From: Bonia amplexicaulis | Lineage: Eukaryota; Streptophyta; Magnoliopsida; Poales; Poaceae | Length of the DNA: 64,000 nt | Assembly: GCA_036346245.1 (NCBI GenBank) | Contig: CM070757.1 | Coordinates: forward strand, 10,270,399-10,334,398 | Direction of reading: 5' to 3' | Position numbers and translations under genes: made by a program | Notes under the pieces: generated by a model | Seen by the model: the letters and a program-made list of their open reading frames with translations, nothing else | Told to the model about the DNA's origin: nothing | Database searches by the model: none | Shown: piece by piece, positions 12,500 to 23,985 of the stretch | How the letters are laid out: each line of letters opens with the position of its first letter | How positions within the stretch are numbered: position 1 is the first letter of the stretch

Positions 12500-13185
12500 G
12501 CTTCCCTCCGCGCGCACTCTCCGTGAGTACAAACAAAGACACGCGTTCACGCACGCACTCTCTGTGAGTATAAACAAGGACACGCGTTCGCGCACGCACT
12601 CTCCGTGAGTACAAACAAAGACGCGCGGGGGACGCCTCCGCACGCACTCTACGGAGTATAAATAAGACGCGGATGTTGTCCCTGCGCACTCTACTGAGTT
12701 TAAACAAGATGTGCACATGTGGGCGTCGCTCCTACGCGTACTCTCCGGAGTATAAATAGACGTGGTTGATGTTCCCACGCACTCTACGGAGTATAAATAA
12801 GATGGATATTGTCCTTGCGCACTCTACGGAGTATAAATAAGACGCGGATATTGTTCCCACGCACTCTACGGAATATAAATAAGACGCGAATGTTGTCCAT
12901 GCGCACTCTACTGAGTATAAACAAGACGCGGATGTCCCCGCGCACGTGTGGGCGTTGCTCCTACGCGTACTCTCCGAAGTATAAATATGACGTGGTTGAT
13001 GGTCCCACGCGCTCTACAGAGTATAAACAAAGCATAACAGAGGCTTGCCTCCGCGCATGCTCCACAGAGTATGTGTATAGTGCAGCAGAGGCTGGCCTCC
13101 GCGCGCACTCTACGGGGTGTAGATAAGGCACAGCAGAGGCTGGCCCCCTTGCACACCCTATGGAGCACAAATACCCGCGCGTCTG
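12500..13185 (+). repeat. Tandem array of about 14 units containing GAGTATAAATA
   Basis: Units of about 40-65 bp resemble GCACTCTACGGAGTATAAATAAGACGCGGATGTTG in two halves. CACTCT-type words recur at about 12517, 12558, 12597, 12643, 12686, 12738, 12780, 12821, 12862, 12903, 12968 and 13009, with degenerate copies after. Many units carry a TATAAATA-like core. Confidence 0.88.
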
Positions 13186-13189
13186 CTTC

Positions 13190-13510
13190 AACTAGGCGCC
13201 AGCTCCGCCACCACCACTTCGAAGGGTAGGGGACGGAGCGCTCACATGTCTACTTCAACTAGGCGCCACCTCCATCGCCACCACTTCGAAGGGTAGGGGA
13301 TGGAGCACTCGCGCGTCTACTTCAACTAGGTGCCAGCTCTGCCGCCACCACTTCGAAGGGTAGGGGACGGAGCGCTCGCGTGTCTACTTCGACTAGGCGC
13401 TAGCTCCGCCGCCACCACTTCGAAGAGTAGGGGACGGAGCGCTCGCACGTCTACTTCGACTAGGTGCCATCTCCGCCGCCACCACTTCGAAGGATAGGGG
13501 ATGGAGCGCT
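13190..13510 (+). repeat. Tandem array, five units of about 66 bp
   Basis: Units begin CTAGGCGCCAGCTCCGCC and include CCACTTCGAAGGGTAGGGG. Starts are near 13193, 13259, 13325, 13391 and 13459. Differences between units are mostly single bases. Confidence 0.9.
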
Positions 13511-13999
13511 CTCTACCTAGCGTATGGATGTGCACGAAATAAAGTCCTATGAGTCTGCCGGAAGCAAGCACGGTCACGAGAAGTGACGGAGACGCGTGCC
13601 TCAACCAAGGCCCTTTCCGCGTTACTTGGAGGATGTTTACAAGGGGGCGCGGTAAAAGTCAAATGTACAAGCGTCCTCGGACGCTCACAACCGTTACTCG
13701 GCCGGCTCCTCCTTAACATACGTCTGCGCTGAAGCCTCGCCCGAAAAGACTAGGGCCACCCAGAAATCCAGCGACTCTTCAGCCCACCGCCAGCGTCGGA
13801 GACGCCGTCAGGTCACGAGGTCTGAAATAAGCGGTCGGTCCCTATCAAGCAGCTACTCCGAACACAGCGATATATTAGTCAGAACATGGGGGCCAGTTTC
13901 TACTTTATTCATAGAAGGGGCCACGTACATTACAATGCACACCAACGTACGAGAACCCCGATGTCACACCTGTGGGTTCGTATCACGTCCTGAGGCGTC
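13511..13999. other. GC-rich Gypsy internal DNA, no gene seen
   Basis: Lies between the second array and the antisense ORF region. No coherent frame was recognised. Confidence 0.5.
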
Positions 14000-16749
14000 A
14001 GTACCACCTTTGTCGCGCCGTGGGACCTCGTCTAGCCATCGGTCGAGGCTCCCCTCGCCGTACATGGTCCGCCGCAGCTCTACCTTCATCGCGGCCTCCC
14101 CGATGTACTCCCAAATCCGCTCGTGGAAAACACAAACAGCGGGGCGAACAGCGCGCACGGCACCAAACATCACCTCGTCCCCATCCGGTATTTCCAGTTA
14201 GGGGTCAGCCAGCTCGTCGACATGCCAGCAGCCCCGGTGCCTGAGAAGCGCACACGCCAGGCACGAGGTCACATAGGAGCAGTGGTTGCCGAAGGATATC
14301 GCGGCATTGCGAGCGAGGTTGGCCACATCCCCAATCCGCCGAAAATGGCCGCTAACCGTGCCGCCACCACGAGCACCTCGGCGTATGAGATCACCTCCGC
14401 ACGCTCCGCCTCTAAGCATTGGATGCGGTCGTCCTTCGCGGAGTGCGCCTCCTTGGCTACGCGAAGGGCCTCTTCGGCAGCGCATAGACGATCCTCTAAC
14501 GCGCCCCGCTCAACCAAGGGCGAGGGTCTGTAAGACAAGGCAGTTAGAAAACTTCTACAGGACCACGCGCCGCTAAGAGGTCAGACACGCACCCTCAACT
14601 CCGAAGCCTCCAGTGCGCCTCCAAGGAGCTCCGACCCGCATGACAACAACGCCTAGTGATCCAGGTCCACGGTCGCATTATCTGCGACCCCCTGCCACGC
14701 TCCCAGCACCTCCGGTCGAGGGACGAAATCCGTTGGACTTGGGCGCGAGGCAACCACAGCAGTTTTGAGAGCATCGGGCGTCCCTCCCAAAGGAACGTCC
14801 CCGTGCCCCGAAGGTTGTCCGCGCTCGAGGAGGCGTGCTGCTGCAAAGGAACATAGTGATTAGAGACTCACGAGAGCACCACAAGATTATGCCAAGGAAG
14901 GTGGGTTTACCTGCGTCATCAGCCAGTGGACTCTGCCGGTGTGTCCCCTCAACCCTAGAGGGAATCGCAAGGATGCCGGCGTCCCTTATCGAAGCCGGCC
15001 CTCCGGGCTAGGGAACCTCCGAGCTGGGGCCTGATTCCGACAGATTCTTGACCCCGGTCGCCGCAACCCTGGAAGGAGCCTCGGAAACCTTGGGCCTGGG
15101 GGCCTCAGTGTCGGAATCATAGTCCCACGGGCTCCCGACCTTGGTCGCCAGTGAACCTCCCTTGAGGCGGCGGTGATCGACACGTGGCCGCCGCCTTGGG
15201 GAATAAGGCGGGGACCCCGCCTCGGTAACCGCCGTGGGCGGGGCTCTGCCAAGAAACCTCCGCAGTGGCGGCTCGCCTCGAATCGCCGCAGCGAAGACTC
15301 CGCCCCAGCATCATCCGTGGGCGACGGCTCCACCTCAGCGACCATCGCGGGCGACGAGGCTTCTCCCTCCCGATCGTCCGTGATACACTCTTGGTCCCTA
15401 GAACCTCCCAAGGTCCCCTCGCCCTCGTTCCCCGCACCTGCTTCTAGGTCCGAATCGACGTACTTCACAAAATCAGATTCGGCGTCCGCCGTACTTCTGG
15501 GAGCGGCGGCAACCACTGCACCAGACGCGACCGCGGAGGACCGAGCCCTACGACGAGACGGCAGTCCCTTCCCCTTTGCATCGTCGTCTCGGCGGCTAGG
15601 TTGGCTCGGGGTCGGAGTGGCGCGCTCCGGCACTTCAATACTCAGGGCCTCGCACACACAGTTTATCCAGCCCAGCTCCGCCTCTGCAATCACGGCTGCG
15701 AGCAGGTCATGCTCCCTGGTTGCATACGGCCCGAGGAACACGCCCACCGCACGCTCTGCGTCCTCCAGGAAAGTCCCTATAGGCGGCAAGGGGCGGAGTT
15801 TACATGATAGTCCAATAGGCTGAAGGGAAAAAGCAAGACGTCACCAGCACCTACGAGGTTCGACGGGTCTTGGTAGCGAAGACACGGACGAGCGGACATT
15901 GTCGCGCCGAAGGCTCCCAGCTGTGATACATCATCCATCAGCAAGCGGCGCCACGTCATACATGACGAACTCCTCGGTGAGGTCGCGCATGTTGAAGCGA
16001 GTGGCGATCCCCACGAGCCTCTGCACCCTCCGCCTGTCCTCGTCGTCAATCGGCTTGCCAGGCGTGGTATTGAATGCCATCGGCCGGCCCGAGAACTCGA
16101 GGCCACTACCGCTCGCCACACGGTGGTAAAACCACCGCTTCATCCAATTTGGCTCCCACTTCGCCCAGGTCGAGTTGGCGGGGAAGATCTTCCCGCATGC
16201 CGACCACAGGACGAAGTTGGCGATGCCGAAATTGGAAAACGTCCTGTCTTTCCGCTTCTTCGGCTGACACCGCGTCGTGAAGAAATGCGACGGACGGCGC
16301 TAGGCCAAGCCGCCGTACACACGCCCGCCTGTACACGGCCAAAGGGCTATCGCGTTCGGTCACCGCGCCGACTCAAGTCCGAAGATTCGCAAGATGGCGC
16401 CGACAATCATGGCGGCCGGGATGCGAAGTCCGGCTTCAAAGTAAGCGACGAAGATGATTGCCTATGACTCCTCGAGGTGCGGTTCTGTCTCGTCGCTGGC
16501 CGGCAGTCGCACCTCCCGACGGTCGGACAGCTTCCCTTCGCGTAGTAGGGTACGGATCGTATCCTCCGTCAAAGGTGTTGGGCCCAAAACGCGGGAGCAC
16601 GGACCTTCCATTTTCTTCGTCGCCACCCACCATTTGTCTACCAGCGTTGAATCGCGCCCCTCGAGCATATACTTCACCTCGAGCGGCGACGACCGCCGGG
16701 AGATGGTGTTATCGTCGGCTTGCTAAGCGTGTTCTTTCCCGTGTGCCAT
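14000..16749 (-). pseudogene. Antisense ORF (PF04195-like) of the Gypsy element, degenerate
   Basis: On the strand opposite to gag, a frame begins MAHGKEHA, meets TAG, then reads on as KYMLEGRDSTLVDKWWVA and IRTLLREGKLSDRREV. After another TAG comes AIIFVAYFEAGLRIPAA and IVGAILRIFGLESAR, the signature of the putative gypsy-type transposon family PF04195 (Transposase_28). Further on are MKRWFYHRVASGSGLEFSG, a long acidic/Ser-rich stretch (15789-14986) and a coiled-coil-like segment (ALEDRLCAAEEALRVAKEAH, near 14510-14300). The order matches that known for Tat/Retand antisense ORFs. Function of the family is not known. Multiple stops and frame changes make it a pseudogene. Confidence 0.75.
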
Positions 16750-18705
16750 TGCTCTCCGGGAACTAGACGACGACGGGGGCAACGTGGTGGCAAAGAAGGC
16801 AAGAGAACAGGGCACAGGAAAAGAGATCAGAAGGCGTGAGGAGGAGAGCGCGGACGTGGTGCCGCAGGGGGATATTAAAATCCCCTTCACCACCCGCACC
16901 GCCAGTAGATGTAACCGGCGGGAGACGAACCGCTCGCCTCCCCACGATTGAAGCCGAAGCGGCGCGACCACCGACGCGCGTCGTGCTCCGTCAGAAACGG
17001 ACGCACGACCACGATCGTGCGATGGCCTGATAGCGCACGACGCGCCAATCGCGTTCCGCCACGCGTCTGATCCCTCGGGAATAAATGAAGGTCGCACGAC
17101 GTGGCGCATCCTCTGGTGCGTGTTGACGCGATTCTCTGGGCCATCAATGCAGCAGCGGCAGGCCATGGGCCAGTTAACCTCAGCTGCAACTTCGGTGGGG
17201 TTCCCGCTTCCGCAGGGAGACTCTGGCTCCGACTTCGGCCATGCCCCCACGAAGGACCACCTCGCTACGTCGCCACGGGTCTGTGCAGCAAGCCCGAAGA
17301 CCACCTCGACTTCGATGGCTTGGGACGACCTGGCGCCTACTTGACCTATATTTACGGGGTCCACCGGCCTCCGACTCGACCTCACACACCGGGCAGCCGC
17401 ACCCGCTCTAACATTCTAAATTTTTTACTTCATGCGCTTAACATCTCACAAATAATATCCATGGAGTGTGGTCGCGTGCAGATTTGGCTTCCTCTTGATA
17501 GGACGCCCGGGGCTGAAGTGCGAGACAGGCAGCGGCGGTCTAACCTCAAGCCATCAAAGCACCGTCCTCGAGCCGTGGGATACCATCTAGCCCTCCGATC
17601 CACGGTCGCGCTGAAGACTCAAGTCGGCCCCAAAGAACCCAGCGGCATGACGCCGAAACCACCGCGACTTCGAAGTCCGCACGACAACCTCACAACCCCG
17701 ACCAGTGGGGTCGACCCCACGCCCCCTGTCGAAAGCGCGACTATTGATCTACAACAAGCTTCGACCTGTTCTCATAAATAGGCCTCCTTTTATTCATCAA
17801 CGCTCGTTGATACTAGCATCAGTAGATACAAAAGCAGGCCTACTTGTGAGAAGATAACCACGTGCAGGAACAAGGTGAGCAACCGGGGATGAGGGAGAAA
17901 CATGTCGTAGCACCGACATAGTTATACCCATGGTCGCCTGGCGGGGAGTCGCCAGGCTGGCGGAAGGTCAACCGACGGCATTCCAATCGATGGAACTACA
18001 ACCGGCGGGTGCCTGGCGGATCGGCTCCCCGCGATCGAGGAGCACAACCGCTGGCAGACAAGGGAGCGCAACCGGCGGCGAGCAAGGGCGCGATTGCAAG
18101 CCGCTGACGGCGCCACGACATGCTAGTAGCATCCTGCCGCGCATCCCACCTCCCTCAGGAAGGGACGCGGGACCGCAGTCGTGCGACCGCACCAATCTCA
18201 CCCCGCAGCGTATACTCTTCCAGCGGGACAACGTGTACGGTTGCGGCTGCCGCCCCTGACATCCTAGGGGTCGGTGCGATTCGCACCAGCATTAAGATGA
18301 CGACTCCGGACCATGAGCCGGTCGAGCCACATGTCGGCCCCACGTCTATAGCGTGGCCTCCAACAACACCCCCGCGATTAGCTCGCCTCGGACCCATCTC
18401 CGGGCGGAGCCCATGCACTCGGCTGCTGTGTTAAGCACGGGAGCTGGCCCCGCCCGACGCCTCGACCTGTCCGCGACAACAGCACGTCTCCGTTGCAACT
18501 TCGACCCCACCACTGAAGGGCCCTACGGGCAAGGACGGCTTTGGCAACCCGCCCAGCGCTATATCCTCACTGCGGGGCGGGGACTACACCAGGCAATCAG
18601 GCTCCATCAAACAATACAGAAGTTCACAGGCCGTAGGGACAGAGGGGGCCAAATGGCTCGACAACATGGCTTCGGCCCGTGAAGCCCGTCACCATGAGAG
18701 GCTCC
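16750..18705. other. Gypsy 3' untranslated region, no gene seen
   Basis: GC-rich non-coding DNA up to the 3' LTR. Open frames of up to 226 codons on both strands show no recognisable domain and are read as chance frames. Confidence 0.6.
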
Positions 18706-18946
18706 TGTTGTAGGGGTGGCCCCCACCTAAGCCCAGCCGGCCTGTTAGAAGGTTGTAAAGCCCAATATGGGACATATGTAATGACATAAATACCCTAGAG
18801 GGGGTTACTCAAGTGTAAGGGCAGGGTTGTAAGAACACTCCCCATGTAGATATATATATACAATACAGGCCATGGGGAAACCCTAAGCATTGCTCACCTA
18901 ACTCTCCACTACCATATCTCTCTCTGTTTGGTCTGTAACCACAACA
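18706..18946 (+). repeat. Gypsy 3' LTR (241 bp)
   Basis: Same sequence as 9985-10227 with few changes, followed by ACTAC. The small LTR-LTR difference suggests the insertion is younger than the CACTA copy it sits in. Confidence 0.96.
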
Positions 18947-18951
18947 ACTAC

Positions 18952-19697
18952 AAGATGAACATTAAAGCACCATACACATGAGCTTCAAAAAGGCTAATTT
19001 GCTTCAACCCTTTTGAAAATCAAGTTGTCATGTACTAGTCATATACTAAAGGGGGGCCATGTGGTTGAGTTAGTCCTATATTGTGTTAATCTTGTAAGCA
19101 TCCATACTGACCTATGTGTCCAAGGAGACTTGTGATAGGTGGAGAGTTTATAGGCCACAAGTCTGTAGCAAGAAAGGGGAACCGAAATAGAACTTGGCTT
19201 AGGCCTTTCTTCCTTCTGACTACTCCCTGTGTTCCCTTCCTATGTTCTTCAAAAAACGATCTGATTATTGCTACTCTACCCTAAACTCCACGCTATACCC
19301 AGTCTAAACTCCATTCCCCCTCTCCCAGTTACCTATTACCTATCAGGAATGTAACACAAGTGTATAGTGCTGTAATGTTCCTCTTGTACAACAAGGGACC
19401 TCCATCCATGTGAGAACGACACCGAGACCACCCCCAACAACCTTACCACTTTCAGCCCGACACAAGTAGACCCATGTTTCCTCCCACATCTATTTCTCCA
19501 TTCCTTTTTGGGTTCCACATAAAAAAGATGCTAACAGATACAGACATATGTAACACACATGAGTTAAAAAGTGGGATTTGGGATCCATACCTTCGGGAGG
19601 AGAGGTGACGGGGAGGAGAGAATTCATGAACACACATTAATAGATATAGACAGATCTATCACACATGAGGTAAAGAAGTGGGATTTGGGGTCCATAC
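18952..19697. other. CACTA internal sequence with a 108-bp tandem duplication
   Basis: The segment around GTGGGATTTGGGATCCATACCT occurs at 19571 and again at 19679, with similar flanks (AACACACATGAG... / ATCACACATGAG...). The unit is about 108 bp. No coding frame was recognised in the rest. Confidence 0.6.
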
Positions 19698-19920
19698 CTT
19701 CGGGAGGAGAAGCGGCATCGGGATGAGAGGTGACGGGAAGGAGAGGTGGTGCGGGGAGGAGAGGTGGCATTGGGAGGAGAGGCAACAGGGCCACCACTCC
19801 AGGTGACCAAGGAAAGGATAGAGATGTCAGGTTCTCTGGCGTTAGTGGTGGCGGTGGAGGGATGAGGAGACTAAGGGGTGCGCGAGTGAGGAGTATGAGC
19901 AGAAAACCTAACAGGGCCAT
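19698..19920 (-). pseudogene. Possible first exon of a CACTA gene
   Basis: A minus-strand ATG at 19920 opens a Pro/Leu-rich frame (MALLGFLLILLTRAPLSLL...) ending at GAAG|GTATGG, a good splice donor at 19698. GC-rich proline-rich first exons beside subterminal repeats are usual in grass CACTA genes. The frame was not joined to the transposase at 9519 and the call is tentative. Confidence 0.4.
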
Positions 19921-19924
19921 ACTT

Positions 19925-20215
19925 ATAAAAGAACTATCACATATGGTTCTATTAAATAACTGTTTGTGATATTAATATCATAGACAGTTCCATAATGGAA
20001 CCATCTGTGATGTGTAGTATATCACAGAAAGTTCTCTTATGGAACCGTCTGTGATGTTGTACATTATCATAGATGGTTGTATTATGGAACTGTCTATAAT
20101 GTTGTAGATATCACAGATGATTCTATTATGGAACTATCTGTGATACATATATCATAGATGGTTTATGCCACTAAACCACCTATGATAGTTACAACATATC
20201 AGGTTTTTTTGCCAA
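19925..20215. repeat. Internal block of CACTA subterminal repeats
   Basis: About ten alternating copies of ATCACAGACGGTT-like words. The following 60 bp (CTCAGAAAATGCTAACCATGCCC) match 6420-6445, so the block resembles the left terminus at 5992-6450 in the same orientation but lacks a CACTA terminus. Confidence 0.8.
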
Positions 20216-21667
20216 GCTAACCTCAGAAAATGCTAACCATGCCCTTTAAAATAAGCAAGTAGATGCAATCACCGATGTAATTATTTCTAAATTACTGAAT
20301 CAATTACATAGAATAATTCATTAATTGCATGCTGAGTTTCTTAATTACATTGGAATAATTTCCAAATTGTAGGACCGGATGAGGCAACAGAGGGGGTGAA
20401 TGGTGCCCATAAATTTTTCCTCTAAATATTCACATATTCCTTATTCTCCAATAGCTACAAAGCTATGAAGATCCAAGATATGAGGTCTAGTAGAAGATGG
20501 AGGAATTCGGACTATCTAATGACCAAATCGAGCCTTTGTGTGGTTAGATTACGACCACTTGGCGGAAGCTCAAACGTAGTCGAATACATCCACTCCCATG
20601 AGAGCAGGTGCATCGGTAGCAGGCGCACGCTTGTTCGAATACAACGTGGTCTAGACCGACACCATGGTCGAAACCGACAACTTGGTTGATAGCCTGTACA
20701 GTGGCCGTAACTTTGACCACACGACCGAAGAGCATCTTGGTAGGCAATCGATGATCAAACAGAATTCAATGAAGTCGATAGCCACCAAAACAAGACTGAC
20801 AAGATCGAAAGATGAGTCCGGTCGGAACCGTCGTGATCGTAAGCCAATGGCATGGTCGTACGATCAACATGGTCGAAGACCAACTTGCACCTATAACCGA
20901 CTGCGGTCGCAGACACCTCATGAGACCGTGGGGGCACACGACTACGAGATCTACGACCATCAAGCACTCGAAACCAAAGCAAAAGCGCGATGATCTATGT
21001 CTTGGCCGGTCGAAAATCGAGAAGAGCGTAGGCCAAGACTTCGTGATCGCAAGTCGTGGTCAAATCTCCAAAGGAAAGCCACCGGCCGATGAAACCCGAG
21101 AAGACCAGCAGACTTCACACTAAGTCTTTTCCGTGATCGATACCGACCGGGGACTGAGTCACTTGACAACAGAGAACCGAAAATAGAATCAGGTCGTGAG
21201 GTCTTAGCCGTGGCGATCGCCAACTTGTGGTCGATAACCAAAGCCGAGAAGATATCTGCAATAATCCGATCGTCGCCGACCACACAACCGAAAGACTCGA
21301 TTCAACACCTTGGTCGTAAAACCCGAAAATCGGATGACGACGATGAATACTCTATTTTGTCGGTATCGAGCAGAGCAAAATTTGAGGAATCTTTTGCACA
21401 GAGGTCGAAACCAACCGAGACTTGAACTCTAACTTGTATATGATCTCTAGAAGTGAATTTACCAAGAAAAGGAAAGTCTTTGTTTCGCCAAAGAAAATTG
21501 ATGCAATCGAAAAATAGAACAGAGACTCATCAAGCAAGCATCGAAGACACACGAGGATTTTTCCAAATCAACTTCCGCTCTCGGGAATGAACCGCCAACT
21601 AGCCTTGAGACAGATTCCCGCCTCGAGCAAAACAAATATAAGCCAACTCTCAAAGGAAATACGTATG

Positions 21668-21826
21668 AACTAAGAATGAAGAGATGGCAAATAAATCAAT
21701 GAAAACATCTCAAGAACGACCTCTCAACCCGGATCACAAACACGGACCCATCTCATAGATAAACTCTAACAAGTGCGAGAGATGAGTCCTCTCAAATCAT
21801 AACACGGAGGTTTCGCAACCACTCCC
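21668..21826. repeat. 159-bp duplication, copy 1
   Basis: From AACTAAGAATGAAGAG to CGCAACCACTCCC. Repeated at 23827-23985 with few differences, while LTRs B and C hold it once. Confidence 0.93.
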
Positions 21827-23826
21827 GCCCCGGGGTGAAAGTCAAGGGAAAAATGGGGGCGGAAACCCGGGTCGTAAACAGGTCCTTTCCCCATGTCGGG
21901 CGACGCCCAAATTTTGGGTAAAGAACCCGAAAGGGGAAAAAAACCGGTACACCTAAAGATAAATAAACCAAAGGAAAATTTTCGTTTTTGTAAAAAATCA
22001 AAAACAAGAAAAAAAGGGGGCCCCAAAAAACTAAAAAAAAGGGCTACAAAGAAAGTTTCATTTAATTTTCATCAAAGGCCCAATTTCCCAAAAAAAAAAA
22101 AGGGGTCGGGTCGAAAAATTTAGCGGGGTATTGGCAAATAAAACCAAACAAAGAAATTAAAAATTTCCCCTACCCTTTAAAAACGACAACCTTCAAACAA
22201 AATTGAAAGGGGTAAAAAAATTTTATTTTTCCCAAAAAACCCATAAATAAAGAAAATTTCAAGTGAATAATTAAAATTCTAATCAGAAGTTTTAACCCAA
22301 AAGAAGTTTAACCAAAAAAAAATTTGACCCAAAAAAAGAAACCCGGGGGAAAAAAGGTAAAAACACTTTAAAAGGGGCCCCTGCCTTGGGATTTTGAAAA
22401 AAAAATATGAATTAAAAAAGGGAAAGGAAAAGGAATTTGGAAGGGGGAAAAAAATTTCAAAACATTAAAAAGCCTTCCCAACCCCGGGGGCACCAAAAAA
22501 AGAAAATTAAAAGGGAAAAGTTAGTTTCCCAAATCAAAACCGACCAAAACCCAAGGAAAGGGGGGAAAGAAACCCAAAAAAAACCGGGGAAAGGGGGCTC
22601 AAGGGGGGGGCCAACCCAATTTTGGGTGGGTTTTTTAAAAGGGCCCCCCCGAAACCCGGTACCAAATTTCAAGGTAATCCCCCTAAACCCGGGGTTTTTA
22701 CTTTGGGGCCAAAAACCAAGGCCAAATCCCAAAAAATTTTTAAAGTACATCCCAAAACAGCTTTGGGGGGCCGGGAAACATTTAAAAAATCAAACCCCGG
22801 GAAGCCCCCCGGGTTTGGCCCAAAACCATCAAAACTCCCAAAACCGAAAATAAATCAAAAAAGGAAAATCCCTTGGCGAAAGTCACAAACCCCAAATACT
22901 TGGTTTCCCAATTCCCTTCTCAAACCACAGGCAAAAAGAGAAAGCCTTAAGGCCACGGATAACTCAAGCCACTGGTGAATCAACCTGGACCAAAAGGTCT
23001 TCCATTAATCCCCGAAAACCACCAAAATTCAAAGATCCGCAGAAACAGGACACCGGGGCTTTGACCGACGAATTCGGGAGGCAAGGGTTTTGGTGCCCTC
23101 CTGGGCTTCTAATTTACTTTTCCTCCCGGGGCCAGCTGGTTCGTTTGCAGTTCAAAGCTTACTCCCCTCAACCTCGAGGTCCCTTGGCTGTTCATTGGAC
23201 CAAACCCTTCGGCACTCCCGTCGGATCTCACTGGCCGGCCTATGAAATTGTTAAGCCTGGCATAAACCAACATCCAGTTAGCAAAACAAAACCCCAGTCA
23301 CCCCACCCAAGCCTCTGAGGCAACTACACTTCAAAAGTTCCATGCCAACAAACAATACAGTATCAACCCAAATTGGTGTCACAATATGATCAAGGTCCAA
23401 CACGTTAATCAACATTGGGCCGTTCACCAAATCGGTGACACATGTCCGCACCAAACACTTAATCAGCCACGGAAACAAGCAAACATCTAGCTTTTAAAGA
23501 TGAAGAGGGAAAGGGCCCAAATTTCGAATGATGCAACTCAAGGAACCGGCAAGGCTAAACCGAAAGGCGGGACACCTAACCTTGAAACCACCAGCGTGGA
23601 CTCTACAGCAAGCCAGGAAATAGAACAGGTTGAAGGCGGGTGGTCAGGGCCGGTCGAACCCCAAGGGAGGACACTGTCCGATAATAACCTTCCACTGGAG
23701 TGGCCCACCAACAAGGGTTCTGGATGACGCTGTGTGGCCCAGGGAAAAAGGGTTCTTTGCAGGTCAAAAACGGGCTGCGTCACGTAATAACTATGAACAC
23801 CACGTGGGTGTTAATAAAAACGGAAA
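21827..23826. other. Anomalous homopolymer-rich block, probable assembly artefact
   Basis: Composition changes abruptly at 21827. Runs such as AAAAAAA, GGGGGGGG and CCCCCCC crowd together, bases seem doubled or merged, and T is rare. The effect fades after about 23050. It resembles low-quality read-end base calls. The block is absent from LTRs B and C and is bounded by the 159-bp duplication, as when two contig ends were joined without removing their overlap. Long frames in it should not be read as genes. Confidence 0.75.
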
Positions 23827-23985
23827 AACTAAGAATGAAGAGATGGCAAATAAATCAATGAAAATATCTCAAAACGACCTCTCAACCCGGATCACAAACA
23901 CGGACCCATCTCATAGATAAACTCTAACAAGTACGAGAGATGAGTCCTCTCAAATCATAACACGGAGGTTTTCGCAACCACTCCC
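23827..23985. repeat. 159-bp duplication, copy 2
   Basis: Second copy of 21668-21826. After it the LTR resumes (ACAGGAGGACAAGCTCTAG) exactly as in LTRs B and C. Confidence 0.93.

Larger units (their letters stand above)
9985..18946 (+). mobile_element. Non-autonomous Tat/Retand-like Gypsy retrotransposon, complete ends
   Basis: LTRs at 9985-10227 and 18706-18946 both run from TGTTGTAGGGG to CCACAACA and are flanked by a perfect ACTAC duplication (9980-9984 and 18947-18951). A primer site TGGCGCCGTCCGTGGGG follows the left LTR. Inside are gag and aspartic-protease relics on plus, two tandem-repeat arrays, then a minus-strand ORF region related to PF04195. No reverse transcriptase, RNase H or integrase motif was found. 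An antisense ORF before the 3' LTR is a known feature of the Tat/Retand branch of Gypsy; the lineage call is an inference from that and the protease. Confidence 0.93.

Noticed and set aside
14986..15823. Plus-strand frame of 216 codons opposite the antisense ORF
   Set aside because: Shadow of the minus-strand frame, which has the recognisable PF04195 context.
17101..17781. 226-codon plus-strand frame in the Gypsy 3' region
   Set aside because: No domain, GC-rich, opposite frames equally long; treated as untranslated region.
22437..22978. Lys/Pro/Gly-rich frames as novel repetitive proteins
   Set aside because: They lie in the homopolymer-rich anomalous block that is absent from sister LTRs; probably sequencing error.
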